Source: JAICLL01 sp035252155 (GTDB taxonomy: Bacteria; Planctomycetota; Planctomycetia; Pirellulales; JAICIG01). From it: a stretch of DNA of 64,000 nucleotides. Both the position numbers and the translations under genes were made by a program. A model generated the notes under the pieces. It was not told the origin of the DNA, did no database searches, and saw nothing but the letters and a program-made list of their open reading frames with translations. The DNA is taken from assembly GCA_035252155.1 (NCBI GenBank), contig DATFDL010000224.1:1-64000 (forward strand), read 5' to 3'. Below, in pieces: positions 33,308-43,450 of this stretch; positions within the stretch are counted from its first letter, which is position 1; each line of letters opens with the position of its first letter.

Positions 33308-34345
33308 ATGTACCTGCTTTACGTTGACGCCTCCGGGACTCCTGAACCGCAGGACAGCAATAGCCGACATTATGTCCTGGTTGGTCTTTGCGTTCACGAA
33401 GGAACGTGGTTCGCGCTCGACAAGCGGTTGAACGGGTTAAAAGCGGCCTATTGCCCGCCTGGACGGGACTTTGAGCTCCACGCCGCTCAGTTCGCAGGCT
33501 CTATTCGAGAGCAGGATGAGATACCGGCGTTCGCTGGCATGTCGTGGACGGATCGGCGTGCCCGCGTCACGGCGCTTCAGCAGGCGAAAATCGCCGCTGC
33601 CCCTACCGCGCCCGAGAGGCGAAACCGAGCCAAGAAATACAAGCGCACGGAGCCGTTCATCCATTTGACGCGCCAAGAACGCTCGCAACTTCTCGAAGAT
33701 GCGCTTGACCTGGTAGGGGCACACAGGGGAATCAGCTTGTTTGGAGAAGCCATCCGCAAAGCTCATCCGGCAGTGACGTCGGGCAACGTCGACCCTGTTC
33801 ACCAAGCCTTCGAGCAAGTCGTTTCGCGGTTCGATTCGTTTCTGAAGCGGCTGGACGACTGGAAGCACCAAAAAAGTCCGCGTCGATTGATCGACAATGG
33901 TCTGCTGGTTCTCGATCAGGACTACACGACCGAAGCGACTATTCTCAGCCAATTTCGCGACTATCGGAGAAAGGGTCATCCGTGGGGGCGAATGAGGCAC
34001 GTCATCGACGTACCTTTTTTCGCATCCAGCGAACGAGTTTGCGGGCTTCAACTTGTCGATATCTGCGCCTAGGCGTTACGTCGGTACCTTGACACCAATG
34101 CCGTGAGCGGCAGCCATGAAGAGCGGAATTTTCAGCGGATTTACCACCGATTCGATCGGGACAATCTTGGCAGGTTGCACGGATTGAGACACTACACCCC
34201 TCCCGGCACGTGCGACTGTCTTGTCTGTCGAGAACGCGGTCACGCAACTCAAGCGGCCGCCTCGCCGCCTGTCGTTTTGCCAACAGAGCCGCAGCAGTCG
34301 GGACGGGACGATTCGAATCCTGCTGTCAACGAACCGTCGAGCTAA
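33308..34345 (+). CDS. DUF3800 protein interrupted by in-frame TAG
   Basis: The first open segment (254 residues, ending at TAG 34070-34072) has the DUF3800 start LLYVDASGTPEPQDSN and core FELHAAQFAG. The frame continues straight after the TAG for 90 codons with matching conserved text: ALRRYLDTNAVSG and GLRHYTPPGTCDCLVC. The stop falls where the family normally has a Tyr (CAYALRRY). It is either a fresh nonsense pseudogene or needs amber readthrough; a UUA-anticodon tRNA lies 11 kb away. DUF3800 is an RNase H-like fold with unknown role. Confidence 0.7.
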
Positions 34346-34498
34346 CCTGCCCAGTGCTTCCGGGCCACTCGACGCGGTTTCGATCACGAACCCCGCCCGG
34401 CAGCACCGCGCAATCGCTCTGGTCGTTCGCTTTAGCGCAAGCTCAGCGAGCGTTTTCCTACATAGGTGGCATCGACCGCTTGGGCGGACCGCGCACAA

Positions 34499-35950
34499 TC
34501 ACGCCAGAACCGCGTTCACCACGCGTGCCGGCTGGCCATTCGTGAGCTGCTGTTGGCGGCCGTTGCTGTGGTAGACAAGCTTGTTGTGGTCCAAGCCAAA
34601 TTGATGCAGAAGGGTCGCTTGGTAATCGTTGGGAGTGACGATGTCGACGGCCGCCTTGTGGCCGACTTCGTCGGTCTGGCCGAAAGCCATGCCGGGCTTG
34701 ATGCCGCCGCCCGCCAGCCAGATCGAGAAGCCTTGGCCATTGTGGTCGCGGCCCACCTGGTCGTTCAATTCGCCCTCGCAGACGGGCAGCCGGCCGATTT
34801 CGCCGCCCCAATGCACGATCGTCGAAGCGAGCAGGCCCCGCTGCTTGAGATCAGTTACCAGGGCGGCCGACGGTTGGTCGGTGCGGCGGCAGATTGCCGG
34901 CAGCGTAGTGCGCAGGTTGTTGTGGTTGTCCCAGGGCTGCCCGCCTAGAAACAACTGCACGAAACGCACTCCCCGCTCCACCAGTCGCCGGGCGATCAAG
35001 CAACGCGTGCCGTACTCGCGGGTCTCGTCCCGGTCTAGCCCGTAGAGCGTGTGGATGTATGCGGGCTCTCGGCCGATGTCGAGCGCCTCCTTGGCTTCGA
35101 CCTGCATGGCCGCGGCCAATTCATAGCTGGCGATGCGGGTCTCCAGGTCGGCCTCGCCGGGGTGCACCGCCAGATGGCGGCGGTTCAGTCGTTCCAGAAA
35201 GCTCAAATTCTGCCGTTGCAATTCGCCGCGCAACTGCGGCGGCGGGTCGAGATTCAGGATCCGCGGTTCTTGGGGCCGCAATACGGTGCCCTGATAAAGC
35301 GGCGGCATAAAGCCGTTCGACCAGTTGTGGGTGCCGTCGACGGGATGTCCTGCCGGGTCGGAAAGCACCATGTAGGCGGGCAGGTTCTGCGATTCGCTTC
35401 CCAGCGCGTAGACCAGCCAACTGCCCATCGTCGGACGGCCGGTCACGCCGGCGATGCCGCCATGAAAAAAGCGGATCGAAACCTCGTGGCCATTATGGCC
35501 GGTATGCATCGATCGAACGACGCAAAGGTCATCGACGATACCGGCCGTATGCGGCAACAGTTCGGAGACGTCGGCGCCACACTGGCCGTGTTTGGCAAAC
35601 TTGAAGGGACTGCCGAGCAGCTTCTTGCTGGCCCGGTTGACGAAACTGTAGTGGACATCGCCGCCGTAATCTTTGCCGTTGAGCGCCGTTAGCTCCGGCT
35701 TCGGGTCGAACAGATCGACGTGCGAAGGGCCGCCGTGCATGAACAGCGAAATCATGGCGGTGGCTTTGGGCGAGAAGTGCGGCTGCCGCGGCTTCAGGTC
35801 GAGCGGCAAATTCTCACCGGGCTTGCCCGGCGTTTCCACGGCAAGCAAACGATCGTCGTTCAGCAGGTGCGCCAGGGCGAAGCTGCCGATGCCAAAAGCC
35901 GACTGGGCCAGGAATTCACGCCGGCTGCGAAAGCGAGGGTCAATCCACAT
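34499..35950 (-). CDS. DUF1501 family protein (second copy)
   Basis: This 483-residue protein begins with the Tat-like RSRREFLAQSAFGIGSFAL (about residues 8-26), and has ATAMISLFMHGGPSHVDLFDPKPELT (about 63-88) and GRDHNGQGFSIWLAGGG near 400. It is a diverged paralogue of the copy at 5324-6667. It overlaps by 11 bases with the upstream DUF1549/1553 gene, so the two are coupled. Confidence 0.88.
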   Translation of the reverse strand: MWIDPRFRSRREFLAQSAFGIGSFALAHLLNDDRLLAVETPGKPGENLPLDLKPRQPHFSPKATAMISLFMHGGPSHVDLFDPKPELTALNGKDYGGDVHYSFVNRASKKLLGSPFKFAKHGQCGADVSELLPHTAGIVDDLCVVRSMHTGHNGHEVSIRFFHGGIAGVTGRPTMGSWLVYALGSESQNLPAYMVLSDPAGHPVDGTHNWSNGFMPPLYQGTVLRPQEPRILNLDPPPQLRGELQRQNLSFLERLNRRHLAVHPGEADLETRIASYELAAAMQVEAKEALDIGREPAYIHTLYGLDRDETREYGTRCLIARRLVERGVRFVQLFLGGQPWDNHNNLRTTLPAICRRTDQPSAALVTDLKQRGLLASTIVHWGGEIGRLPVCEGELNDQVGRDHNGQGFSIWLAGGGIKPGMAFGQTDEVGHKAAVDIVTPNDYQATLLHQFGLDHNKLVYHSNGRQQQLTNGQPARVVNAVLA

Positions 35951-38900
35951 ACAAAAACTCGTTCGAGCTGAGAAGTTGCTGGCAAAGGCTCGTCAGCGCC
36001 AGCAGTTCATGGTCCGTTTTGTCGGTGCTGCTGCGCAGGGCGGCGAACTGCCCGGCGATAAACTGACAGGCAGATTCCAGTTCTTCGAGCGTGGCTGCGC
36101 GTTGGTAAGCGATCTGCCAGGCATAGGCAATCTGCTGCGGCAGAGAAACCGTGAGCGGTCCGTGAAAATCGGTGGAAGAGTTCCATGCGTCGAGCTCGCG
36201 ATTTTCGGAGTCGCATAGCTTGAGCGTGACATTCCAGGCAAACGAATCGGAATTTACATCGCCAAAACAATCAACGGCAAAGTCGAAGGTATCGCCGGCT
36301 TGCACTTCGGCCGGTAACATGTCGGTAGCCGTCTCGCCCGTCTTCACGAGCCACTCGGCCGACAAGCCGGCGCGACTCGACACGATACGGCCGCGCACGC
36401 CGTCGCCATTTTCGGAGGGATGGTGCAGCTTGCCCGAAATCGAGACGGACCCGCTCCGCGGCGCCGTCCAACGGCGGATGGCCGCATGTTGCGAGTCGTT
36501 GCCGGCATGACCGCCCGCGGCGGTCAGCAGCACCCACCCCAGGTTGGCGTCGGGCAAGGTCGGGCCTCCCTGCCACGCCGATCCCGTGAAGTGCGGTAAT
36601 GCGCTAAACTGTGTCACCCGCTTCTCGGCCTCATCGAACGTGCCGTAACCGAATTGCCAGCCTTCGACGCGCCGCGGATATTTTGCGATCAGCGGTTGCA
36701 ATGCGGGCAAGCCAAAATCCGCGGGCGTCTCTGACCGCACTCGCTGGGCGAACAGCCCGGCCTGCTTGAGCACGAACTCGCTGTTCATCAGCATCAGCGA
36801 CTGCGGCGCGCCGGTGCTCGGCGCACGCCGCTCGCAGTTCAATGTCATGACCGGCGCGTCGAACGCGGTCAAAAACGAGACGGGCTTCGACCGCCGAACT
36901 TCCAAGTAGACGCTGCGGCGAGGCAACCCGTCTTTGACGACGACCTGGCCGACAAAATCGTCGACCACCGGCACCGCCGGACCAAACGGCTTGCGGTCGA
37001 GCTGGCCGCTGGCCATGAGCATGCGGTCTCGCAACGTCTCTGCTTCCAGCCGCCGTACCGGATAGTGCCAGTAATACGAATTATTTCCGTCCACCACTCG
37101 GGGATTCGTCTCGCCGTTTTTCAACGGCCGGGGCAGCGACGACTGCCGGTAAACCGTCGAGAGCATCAGGAGTTTGTGCATCCGCTTCATGCTCCAGCCC
37201 TGGCGAGCGAACTCGTCGGCCAGCCAGTCGAGTAGCTCGGGATGGGTCGGCCGCACACCGAGCACGCCGAAGTCGCCGGCCGTATCGACCAGCCCGCGAC
37301 CGAAATGATTGAGCCAGATGCGATTCACCAGCACGCGGCCGGTTAGCGGATGCTGGCCGCTGGTCAGATGCCTGGCCAGAGCAAGTCGCCGGCCCGAGGT
37401 TGGCAGTAGCGGATCGTCGCCGGGAATCTCGAAGCGATGCCCCTCGGCAGCCGCGATGGTCAAATCGCCGGGCGATACTTCCTGCTGCGGCTGGCGATAA
37501 TCGCCGCGGTAAAAAACGTGCGTCGGAGGCAGCGTGCCAGCCACTTCATTGACGACGCTCACAAAATCTTCGACAGGTTTTTCCGCCCGCTTGGCGGCGA
37601 TCTTGGCCTGGTCGGCCTTCAGTTCGTCGGCGGCCGCCTGATTGTATTGATAGAGCACACCGGCCGAGATGTTCACCTTGGGATTCGCGGCCAGCAGTTG
37701 CTTTTGCTCTTCCGATCGCTTGTCGGCGGCAGTGTTATAGGCGTCACGCAGCTTGCCGCGGAGCTCCTCGGGGAATTTTTCCAGTTCCTTCTCCAGGGCA
37801 TCGCTGAGGAACTTCGCTTGTTTCGCGTTGTAGGCGTCTTGCAGAACTTTCGCCTCGGCTTCGACCGCCGCCGCTTTGGCGCGGTCTTGGTCCGTATAGA
37901 GCGACACCAGCCGCTGCGCCGGCCGCCGCCAATGTGCCGGATCGAGGGCTGGCTCAAATACTGCCCGACGCCGGTAATAATCGTTCTGTGGAATCGGATC
38001 ATAGCGGTGATCGTGGCATTGGGCACAGCCAACGGTCAGTCCCAGCAGCGACGAACCGACGATCTTCAGCGTGTCGGCCAGTTTTTGGTTGGCGCCTTCC
38101 GCCGTGTCGCCGCTGGTTGTCGTGGGGTCGGCCGCTGTTTGCAGGAAGCCCGTGGCGGCCAGCGTTTCGATCTGTTCGGGCGTGAGGTTGCTCCACGGTT
38201 GCGGCACCAGCTCATCGCCCGCAAGCTGTTCGATGAGGAACTGGTCGAACGGCTTGTCGAGGTTGAACGAGCGAATCACGTAGTCGCGGTACTTATAGGC
38301 GTACGGGCGTGGCGTGTCATCGCTGCCGTTTCCTTCCGAATCGGCATAGCCGGCGACGTCGAGCCAGTGTCGTCCCCAACGCTCGCCATAGTGCGGCGAG
38401 GCGAGCAGGCGATCCAAGAGCCGCCCGTACGCCAGTTCGCTTTTGTCGGCGAGAAACTCGGCGATTTCCTGCGCAGTAGGCGGCAGGCCGACCAGGTCGA
38501 ACGAGGCCCGGCGGATGAATGTCAGCCGGTCGGCATCGGCGGCGAAGCGAAGTCCGTTCTCGCGCAGCTTGGCCAGCACGAAGGCATCGATCGGGGAGCG
38601 CACGATATCGGCACCGGGCTGCGCAGCGAGCGATACCTCATCACGAACCACATTGGCCAGCGGCGGCGGTTCGCTACGGCGAATCGGCTGGAAGGCCCAA
38701 TAGGCCCTTTCTTCGGGCGTGATGTCGATGCCCTGCGGCAGTTGCTCGGGTTCATCTCGCAGCGTCGGCGCCCCCGCGGCGATCCACCGCTCGATGGCGG
38801 CAAGCTGCTCCGGCGGCACCTTCTTTTCGCCCGGCGGCATCTCGCCGGCCTTGGCGCGGTTCAGGAGCAGACTGGCGGCGGCGTTACTTGGTGCGATGGC

Positions 38901-39119
38901 CGGCCCGCTCTCGCCTCCGCGAACGATGAACCGCCTCAACCGCAGGTCGAGGCCGCCTTCGATCTTCTCGCCACCACCGTGGCAGTCGAAGCAATACGCC
39001 TTGAACACCGGCCGCGCATCATGCTCAAAGCTTGGCGCTTCGTCGGCATGTGCAGCGGAACGAATCACCGCCAGCGCCAGCGCAGACTGAATCAGCAAAC
39101 GCCAACTACCTCGATCCAT
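35940..39119 (-). CDS. Large DUF1549/DUF1553 protein with N-terminal cytochrome-c-type motif
   Basis: This 1059-residue protein has a signal peptide (about residues 1-24) and a PSC1-type CFDCHGGG motif (near residue 40). DUF1549 follows (RRASFDLVGLPPTAQEI near 205), then DUF1553 (GRVLVNRIWLNHFGRGL near 610), a long EK-rich coil-like insert and a C-terminal sugar-binding-like region (near 880-1000). It is the upstream partner of the DUF1501 gene. The ATG at 39119 is preferred over 39170 because it starts the signal peptide. Family function is unproven. Confidence 0.88.
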   Translation of the reverse strand: MDRGSWRLLIQSALALAVIRSAAHADEAPSFEHDARPVFKAYCFDCHGGGEKIEGGLDLRLRRFIVRGGESGPAIAPSNAAASLLLNRAKAGEMPPGEKKVPPEQLAAIERWIAAGAPTLRDEPEQLPQGIDITPEERAYWAFQPIRRSEPPPLANVVRDEVSLAAQPGADIVRSPIDAFVLAKLRENGLRFAADADRLTFIRRASFDLVGLPPTAQEIAEFLADKSELAYGRLLDRLLASPHYGERWGRHWLDVAGYADSEGNGSDDTPRPYAYKYRDYVIRSFNLDKPFDQFLIEQLAGDELVPQPWSNLTPEQIETLAATGFLQTAADPTTTSGDTAEGANQKLADTLKIVGSSLLGLTVGCAQCHDHRYDPIPQNDYYRRRAVFEPALDPAHWRRPAQRLVSLYTDQDRAKAAAVEAEAKVLQDAYNAKQAKFLSDALEKELEKFPEELRGKLRDAYNTAADKRSEEQKQLLAANPKVNISAGVLYQYNQAAADELKADQAKIAAKRAEKPVEDFVSVVNEVAGTLPPTHVFYRGDYRQPQQEVSPGDLTIAAAEGHRFEIPGDDPLLPTSGRRLALARHLTSGQHPLTGRVLVNRIWLNHFGRGLVDTAGDFGVLGVRPTHPELLDWLADEFARQGWSMKRMHKLLMLSTVYRQSSLPRPLKNGETNPRVVDGNNSYYWHYPVRRLEAETLRDRMLMASGQLDRKPFGPAVPVVDDFVGQVVVKDGLPRRSVYLEVRRSKPVSFLTAFDAPVMTLNCERRAPSTGAPQSLMLMNSEFVLKQAGLFAQRVRSETPADFGLPALQPLIAKYPRRVEGWQFGYGTFDEAEKRVTQFSALPHFTGSAWQGGPTLPDANLGWVLLTAAGGHAGNDSQHAAIRRWTAPRSGSVSISGKLHHPSENGDGVRGRIVSSRAGLSAEWLVKTGETATDMLPAEVQAGDTFDFAVDCFGDVNSDSFAWNVTLKLCDSENRELDAWNSSTDFHGPLTVSLPQQIAYAWQIAYQRAATLEELESACQFIAGQFAALRSSTDKTDHELLALTSLCQQLLSSNEFLYVD

Positions 39120-39170
39120 TAACAATGACAGACGCAACGAGGTACGCACTTCTTTCAATGGTCCGGACAA

Positions 39171-39909
39171 CGGGGGGAATTAGAAACGGACGAAAAATAA
39201 CTTCGGCATACAGATTCCTCTCCCTCCGGGAGAGGTTAGGTGAGGGCCGACATAATTGCCGACGTTACTTTTTCGTCCGCTCCTTTGGGAAGCGAATCGG
39301 ACGGCGGGCTACAACTATGAATCTAACGCGATCCCCTCGGAGCATCAACCTGAGGGGCTTGAATCACCCGCGCCTGGTGAAGCAGAGTCAGGCTCTGCGG
39401 GCGAGGCACCGGGCAAGGGAGAACTAAGCCCACGGGCGACTCAATGACGCCTGGCTGCCTTGTCAGAGCGCTCTGCCAAGACGGCTTATTTTTTCTCTCC
39501 CATTGAACGCCCTAGCCATGCCGCTAATCGTGGTCACCGTAGAGTTCGGTGCGCGAGAAAGTGCCCTCGGCGATGGGCCGGTGGAAGCTTCCTGGTAGAC
39601 CAATCGGTCAAGCTCGTCCGGAGTAATCGTGCGCATTGCGGTGCAAGTTTCAGCCAGTGAAATCTTCTCCAAATAAGCCTGCACCAAATCCTGAATCCCG
39701 CCCCGCGCTCCCCGCCCAAGCCTCCTGCCCCCAGCCGCGACCCACGCCCGACGCTCCCCGTCCCTCGCCCCTCGCTCCACACCTCACGGCCCCGCCCCCC
39801 GGTAATCTGTTCGCCGACGCGAGAGCGAGAGGGTATTATTGGAATGGTTCATTCCGGCCGCGAGCGAGATGTGCCCCACCGCCGCCGCGGTCGAGGTAAG
39901 GGTAATCCA
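39171..39909. other. Repeat-rich gap with no supported gene
   Basis: The stretch holds a palindromic element (39187-39279), one copy of the CTCTCCC repeat, and a C-rich low-complexity run (about 39690-39790: alternating CCC with short spacers). No gene is supported; minus-strand ORFs are Arg/Gly-rich shadows. Confidence 0.6.
39187..39279. repeat. Palindromic repeat with CGGACGAAAAA ends
   Basis: CGGACGAAAAATAAC at 39187 matches inverted GTTACTTTTTCGTCCG ending at 39279. Inside lies the CTCTCCCTCCGGGAGAG hairpin plus GTTAGGTGAGGGC. A truncated copy begins with ACGGACGAAAAAT near 53991, beside two more CTCTCCC units. Confidence 0.6.
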
Positions 39910-40245
39910 GTGCCAAAACTCGCTGAAAGCAACCTGCCAACCTTGATTCAGCGCATCACGTCGCGGATCTTGAAGCGGTTTCACCCGGACAAGGTGATCC
40001 TATTTGGTTCTCAGGCGCGCGGAAACACAACCGCGGACAGCGACTTGGATTTGCTGGTGGTGATGGATTTTGAGGGGTCGAAGCTCGACAAGATGGTCGA
40101 GGTACGCGAGGTGCTGAGGGGGATCAGGATCCCGACGGACATTCTCATCACGACGCCCGACGACTTCGCCTGGCGCAAGGACGTGGTGGGCACCATTGAA
40201 TGGCCGGCTTTCCATGAAGGCCAAGTCCTTTATGCCCGCGCCTAG
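39910..40245 (+). CDS. MNT-type nucleotidyltransferase antitoxin
   Basis: This 111-residue protein has the minimal nucleotidyltransferase motif GSQARGNTTADSDLDLLV (near 37-54), with paired Asp ligands. I choose the GTG at 39910 after AAGGGTAA; an ATG at 39844 is possible. The partner HEPN gene begins before this gene ends (ATG at 40232), the standard MNT/HEPN arrangement. Such proteins block their HEPN RNase partner, in some cases by adding AMP. Confidence 0.82.
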   Translation: MPKLAESNLPTLIQRITSRILKRFHPDKVILFGSQARGNTTADSDLDLLVVMDFEGSKLDKMVEVREVLRGIRIPTDILITTPDDFAWRKDVVGTIEWPAFHEGQVLYARA

Positions 40246-40656
40246 CAATCCGCAGTTAGCCGTTCTGCGTCAATGGGTCGAGAAGGCCGAACACGACCTG
40301 ACGGCCGCCAGACAGATTCAAAAGCTCGGCAAGGCCGCGCCGACGGATACGATTTGTTTTCACGCGCAGCAATGCGTCGAGAAGTATCTTAAGGCCGCTC
40401 TGGTCAACCTAGGGATTCCCTTCGCAAAGACCCACGACATCGAAGTGCTGATGAAGCTGATTCCGCCTAAGCACCGGCCAGCCATGACGCCGACGGAGCA
40501 GAATTATTCACCAGTTATGCGGTCGTGGTTCGATATCCGCAAGCCGGACTGGCGATTCCTCTGCGCGAATCGCGCAGGGCGGTGGCCATCGCGCGGCGCA
40601 TTCGCCGCGAAGTGCGCCGCTCGTTGCCCAGGTCGGCGGTACGGCGCACCAAGTGA
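40232..40656 (+). pseudogene. HEPN-domain toxin, frameshifted
   Basis: The first part (about 90 codons) encodes a good HEPN start: VEKAEHDLTAARQIQKLG and FHAQQCVEKYLKAALVNLG. Near 40500 the frame breaks: one missing base turns TEQ-E-LFTSYAVVVRYPQAG into TEQNYSP. In the second frame the conserved C-terminal text continues to a TGA at 40654-40656 (RRAVAIARRIRREVRRSL). The toxin gene is probably inactive unless the break is a sequencing error. It is overlapped by its MNT antitoxin gene. Confidence 0.7.
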
Positions 40657-41184
40657 GCACGATTCTTCCGATCAGTCGGCCCCTAGTTCTCGAGCCTCCA
40701 GCGCCCAGTCCCCAATCCCAAGCCTCCGTCCCCAGTCCCTCCGCTCCACGCCCCACGCCTCCCGCCCCACGGCTACCAATCCAGCCTGGGCCAGTTGCTG
40801 CACAGCGCGGTTTACCTCGGCGGCTTTTGGCTTCCCCGACCTCCGAATCGGGACCGCGTCGCCTCGTCATTTTGCATTTTACTTTTGCATTTTGCATTTC
40901 GGTCTTTGCAAATTTGCACTCACCGTGCGCGGCGAAGCGCGGAAAAACCACTTACGGCGATCTACGAGAGAGGCCAGAGGTCGGAGGTCGGAGACCGGGG
41001 CAGGAGAAAAAAGCCAACGGGCTAACTAAAGGGTGCGCTGCCACCCCCTGACCCCCGACCTCTGAATCCCCACCCATTTCCTCGGCCCTCACCCAGCCTC
41101 TCCCGGAGGGGGCTTTGCACCGCAACCTCGCCAAAAACGGAGGTTGTTGGGCAGCCGCCAAGGTTGTTGTGCAGTGACCTCGGC
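40657..41184. other. Gap with low-complexity repeats and no supported gene
   Basis: The gap holds a C-rich run (40680-40790, CCC-spaced), an AT-rich run of TTTTGCATTT units (40860-40915), a short GGTCGG direct repeat near 40985 and a CTCTCCC unit near 41100. Nothing supports a gene in it. Confidence 0.6.
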
Positions 41185-41478
41185 TCAATTCTCGTCGCCC
41201 CCATTCAAGGGCAGCACAAACTCAACACCGATTTCCATTTGATTCTGGAGCGCCAGCAGACCATTGGCGAACTGGCGAAGGTCTTTATCGACGTTGGGTC
41301 GCTGTCGTAGATCCTTGCCACAAATCGGGCAGATCAACGCTCCATTGACCAACCCAGAGACCGGCACTTCGGCGTAGGCATCGCCACATTGCATGCACTT
41401 GATTCGCACTCGCTCCAATTCCTTGGCTGGAAACCGAATCAGCTTTTCCATGACCGTTCCCTTGGTTTTTCGCTTCAT
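41185..41478 (-). CDS. Small zinc-ribbon protein
   Basis: This 97-residue protein has CMQC (near residue 34) and CPIC (near 55), which fit a zinc ribbon. The C-terminal LRQFANGLLALQNQMEIGVEF looks helical. It follows the 122-residue gene and the arsenite transporter in the same direction. No family recognised. Confidence 0.55.
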   Translation of the reverse strand: MKRKTKGTVMEKLIRFPAKELERVRIKCMQCGDAYAEVPVSGLVNGALICPICGKDLRQRPNVDKDLRQFANGLLALQNQMEIGVEFVLPLNGGDEN

Positions 41479-41485
41479 TCGCCCC

Positions 41486-41854
41486 CTAGTTACTCTGCTG
41501 GCTCAATTGCTCCCGCAGATCGTCTTCGTCTTCGGCATTGCCGTGGAACATCATCCCCGGCTCGCTTATGCCGATCTTGTGAGCCAAGTAGCCCATCCTG
41601 AAAAACTGATCTGCAAAATCCGGGTTCTCTGGCTCGTCGGCATGCTCAACCTCTCGGCAGAACCAAAGCCGATCACGGTCATCTTTGAGCAAAAAGCAAC
41701 CTTCCTCTTGAACTTCGGCTTCTGAGCCAGCCCTGAAACAGCAACGGTAAAGCGGCATGTCATTTCTCCGCTGGAGAATGGTTGTGGTTGGCTCGCCGTT
41801 GATGGATCGAACCTCGACGGCGAAGTATCGCTTGATGATAGGGCTGGTCTGCAT
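41486..41854 (-). CDS. Hypothetical protein downstream of ars genes
   Basis: This 122-residue acidic protein has no motif I recognise; the N-terminus (YFAVEVRSINGEPTTTILQ) looks like beta strands and the C-terminus is rich in D and E. It lies 30 bases after the end of the arsenite transporter gene and 7 bases before the zinc-ribbon gene, so it may be part of the ars transcript. Confidence 0.5.
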   Translation of the reverse strand: MQTSPIIKRYFAVEVRSINGEPTTTILQRRNDMPLYRCCFRAGSEAEVQEEGCFLLKDDRDRLWFCREVEHADEPENPDFADQFFRMGYLAHKIGISEPGMMFHGNAEDEDDLREQLSQQSN

Positions 41855-41884
41855 GATTTAGAAGAGTGTGCGGCAGCCGTTTTT

Positions 41885-42964
41885 TCATTCGGCAGATGGC
41901 ACAGCGGATCGACCGACCGACCAGCCAAAATACCGCCGCTGGAAGTAGAGCGAAACGCTTACCAATCCAATCAAGACCGGCACTTCCACCAGTGGACCAA
42001 TCACTGCGGCAAACGCTTCGCCCGAATTGATCCCAAACACGGCGACAGCAACGGCGATAGCTAACTCAAAGTTGTTGCTGGCTGCCGTGAAAGAGACCGT
42101 CGCCGATTTGGAGTAGTCAGCACCGATCAACCGACCCATCCAAAAGCTGACCAAGAACATCACGACAAAGTAGATCAGCAACGGCACTGCGATGCGGATC
42201 ACGTCGAAGGGAATCTGCACGATCAAGCTTCCCTTCAAGCTGAACATGACGAGGATTGTGAACAAGAGCGAGACCAAAGTAATGGGGCTGATTGCAGGGA
42301 TGAAGCGGCGATCGTACCATTCCTTGCCTTTCAGCCTGAGCAGCACGAAGCGAGAGATGATGCCTGCCAAGAAGGGGATGCCCAGGTAGATGAGAACGCT
42401 TTGAGCGATTTCAGCCATGCTGACTTGCACGACGCTGCCTGAAACGCCGAACAACGGCGGCAGTACGGTGATAAAGAACCAAGCGTAGGCGCTGTAAAAG
42501 AGGACTTGGAAAACGCTGTTGAACGCCACCAGCCCCGCAGCGTATTCGCTGTCCCCCTTGGCTAGCTCGTTCCAGACAATGACCATCGCAATGCACCGAG
42601 CCAAGCCAATCATTATCAGCCCGACCATGTAGTCGGGCTGCTCTTGGAGGAACAGAAGCGCCAAACCGAACATGAGCACTGGACCGATGAGCCAGTTCTG
42701 GACGAGCGATAACCCGAGAATCTTCCAGTCCCGAAACACCTCGCCCATTTCCTCGTAGCGGACTTTCGCCAGCGGCGGGTACATCATCAGAATCAAGCCG
42801 ATGGCAATAAGCACGTTCGTCGTGCCGATCTGAAACTGGTTGATGATCGTCTCGACGCTCGGAATAAAATGCCCGATAGCAACTCCCGCAGCCATCGCCA
42901 AAAATATCCAGAGCGTCAGATACCGATCTAAGAACGCCAAGCGTTTTGTAGTTCCGTTACTCAT
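41885..42964 (-). CDS. arsB: ACR3-family arsenite efflux transporter
   Basis: This 359-residue protein has about ten membrane segments and the ACR3 signature [12 protein letters not shown] with its conserved Cys near residue 128. It exports arsenite and possibly antimonite by proton motive force. It overlaps the arsC gene by 8 bases. ACR3 is a different family from the E. coli ArsB, though the symbol arsB is often used. Confidence 0.88.
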   Translation of the reverse strand: MSNGTTKRLAFLDRYLTLWIFLAMAAGVAIGHFIPSVETIINQFQIGTTNVLIAIGLILMMYPPLAKVRYEEMGEVFRDWKILGLSLVQNWLIGPVLMFGLALLFLQEQPDYMVGLIMIGLARCIAMVIVWNELAKGDSEYAAGLVAFNSVFQVLFYSAYAWFFITVLPPLFGVSGSVVQVSMAEIAQSVLIYLGIPFLAGIISRFVLLRLKGKEWYDRRFIPAISPITLVSLLFTILVMFSLKGSLIVQIPFDVIRIAVPLLIYFVVMFLVSFWMGRLIGADYSKSATVSFTAASNNFELAIAVAVAVFGINSGEAFAAVIGPLVEVPVLIGLVSVSLYFQRRYFGWSVGRSAVPSAE

Positions 42965-43394
42965 TTGTTTTCCTTTCTAGGTTGTCGGGCAGATGCTCGA
43001 CGAATGTTTTGATTTCATCCCGGATTCGGCGGTAATGGTTCAGAGCTTCTTCATCCGTTTTGGCGTCTCTCGCTAGCCGTGGCGGGTCATCGAAGCCGAC
43101 GTGAACGATTCGAGCGCCGGGCAAGACAGGGCAGCTTTCGTGGGCGTGATCGCAAACGGTTACGACATAATCGAAGGTAATGTCTGCTAGTTCATCCACG
43201 TGCTTTGAGTGCTGGTTTGAGATGTCTATGCCGGACTCAGCCATAACTTGGATGGCTCGCTCGTTCATGCCATGAGGATCGACACCCGCCGAGTACGCCT
43301 CGATGCAATCAGCCTTGAGTGCCTTTGCCCAACCCTCAGCCATCTGGCTTCGGCAGGAATTTCCGGTGCATAAAAAGAGGATTCTTGTTTTCAT
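42957..43394 (-). CDS. arsC: Thioredoxin-dependent arsenate reductase
   Basis: This 145-residue protein has the LMW-phosphatase loop [16 protein letters not shown] with C9 and C14, plus C81 and C88 in [12 protein letters not shown]. This triple set fits the thioredoxin-coupled ArsC, which reduces arsenate to arsenite for the neighbouring transporter. A dyad sequence abuts the start codon (43395-43410), like that at arsR. Confidence 0.9.
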   Translation of the reverse strand: MKTRILFLCTGNSCRSQMAEGWAKALKADCIEAYSAGVDPHGMNERAIQVMAESGIDISNQHSKHVDELADITFDYVVTVCDHAHESCPVLPGARIVHVGFDDPPRLARDAKTDEEALNHYRRIRDEIKTFVEHLPDNLERKTNE

Positions 43395-43410
43395 ATTTGC
43401 TTAGGCGAAT
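43395..43410 (-). promoter_or_regulatory. ArsR-type dyad directly before arsC
   Basis: ATTTGCTTAGGCGAAT resembles the dyad before arsR and directly touches the arsC ATG. ATTCGTCAAACGAAC-type sequence continues just upstream. It suggests a second ArsR site or a duplicated leader. Confidence 0.5.
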
Positions 43411-43450
43411 GTTCGTTTGACGAATAGAATGTCCTTGGTCGCAGTAGGGT

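Noticed and set aside
37437..39122. 561-codon ORF opposite the large DUF1549/1553 gene
   Set aside because: Length comes from high GC codon bias; composition is Arg/Gly/Val-rich with no motif, and the real gene is on the minus strand.
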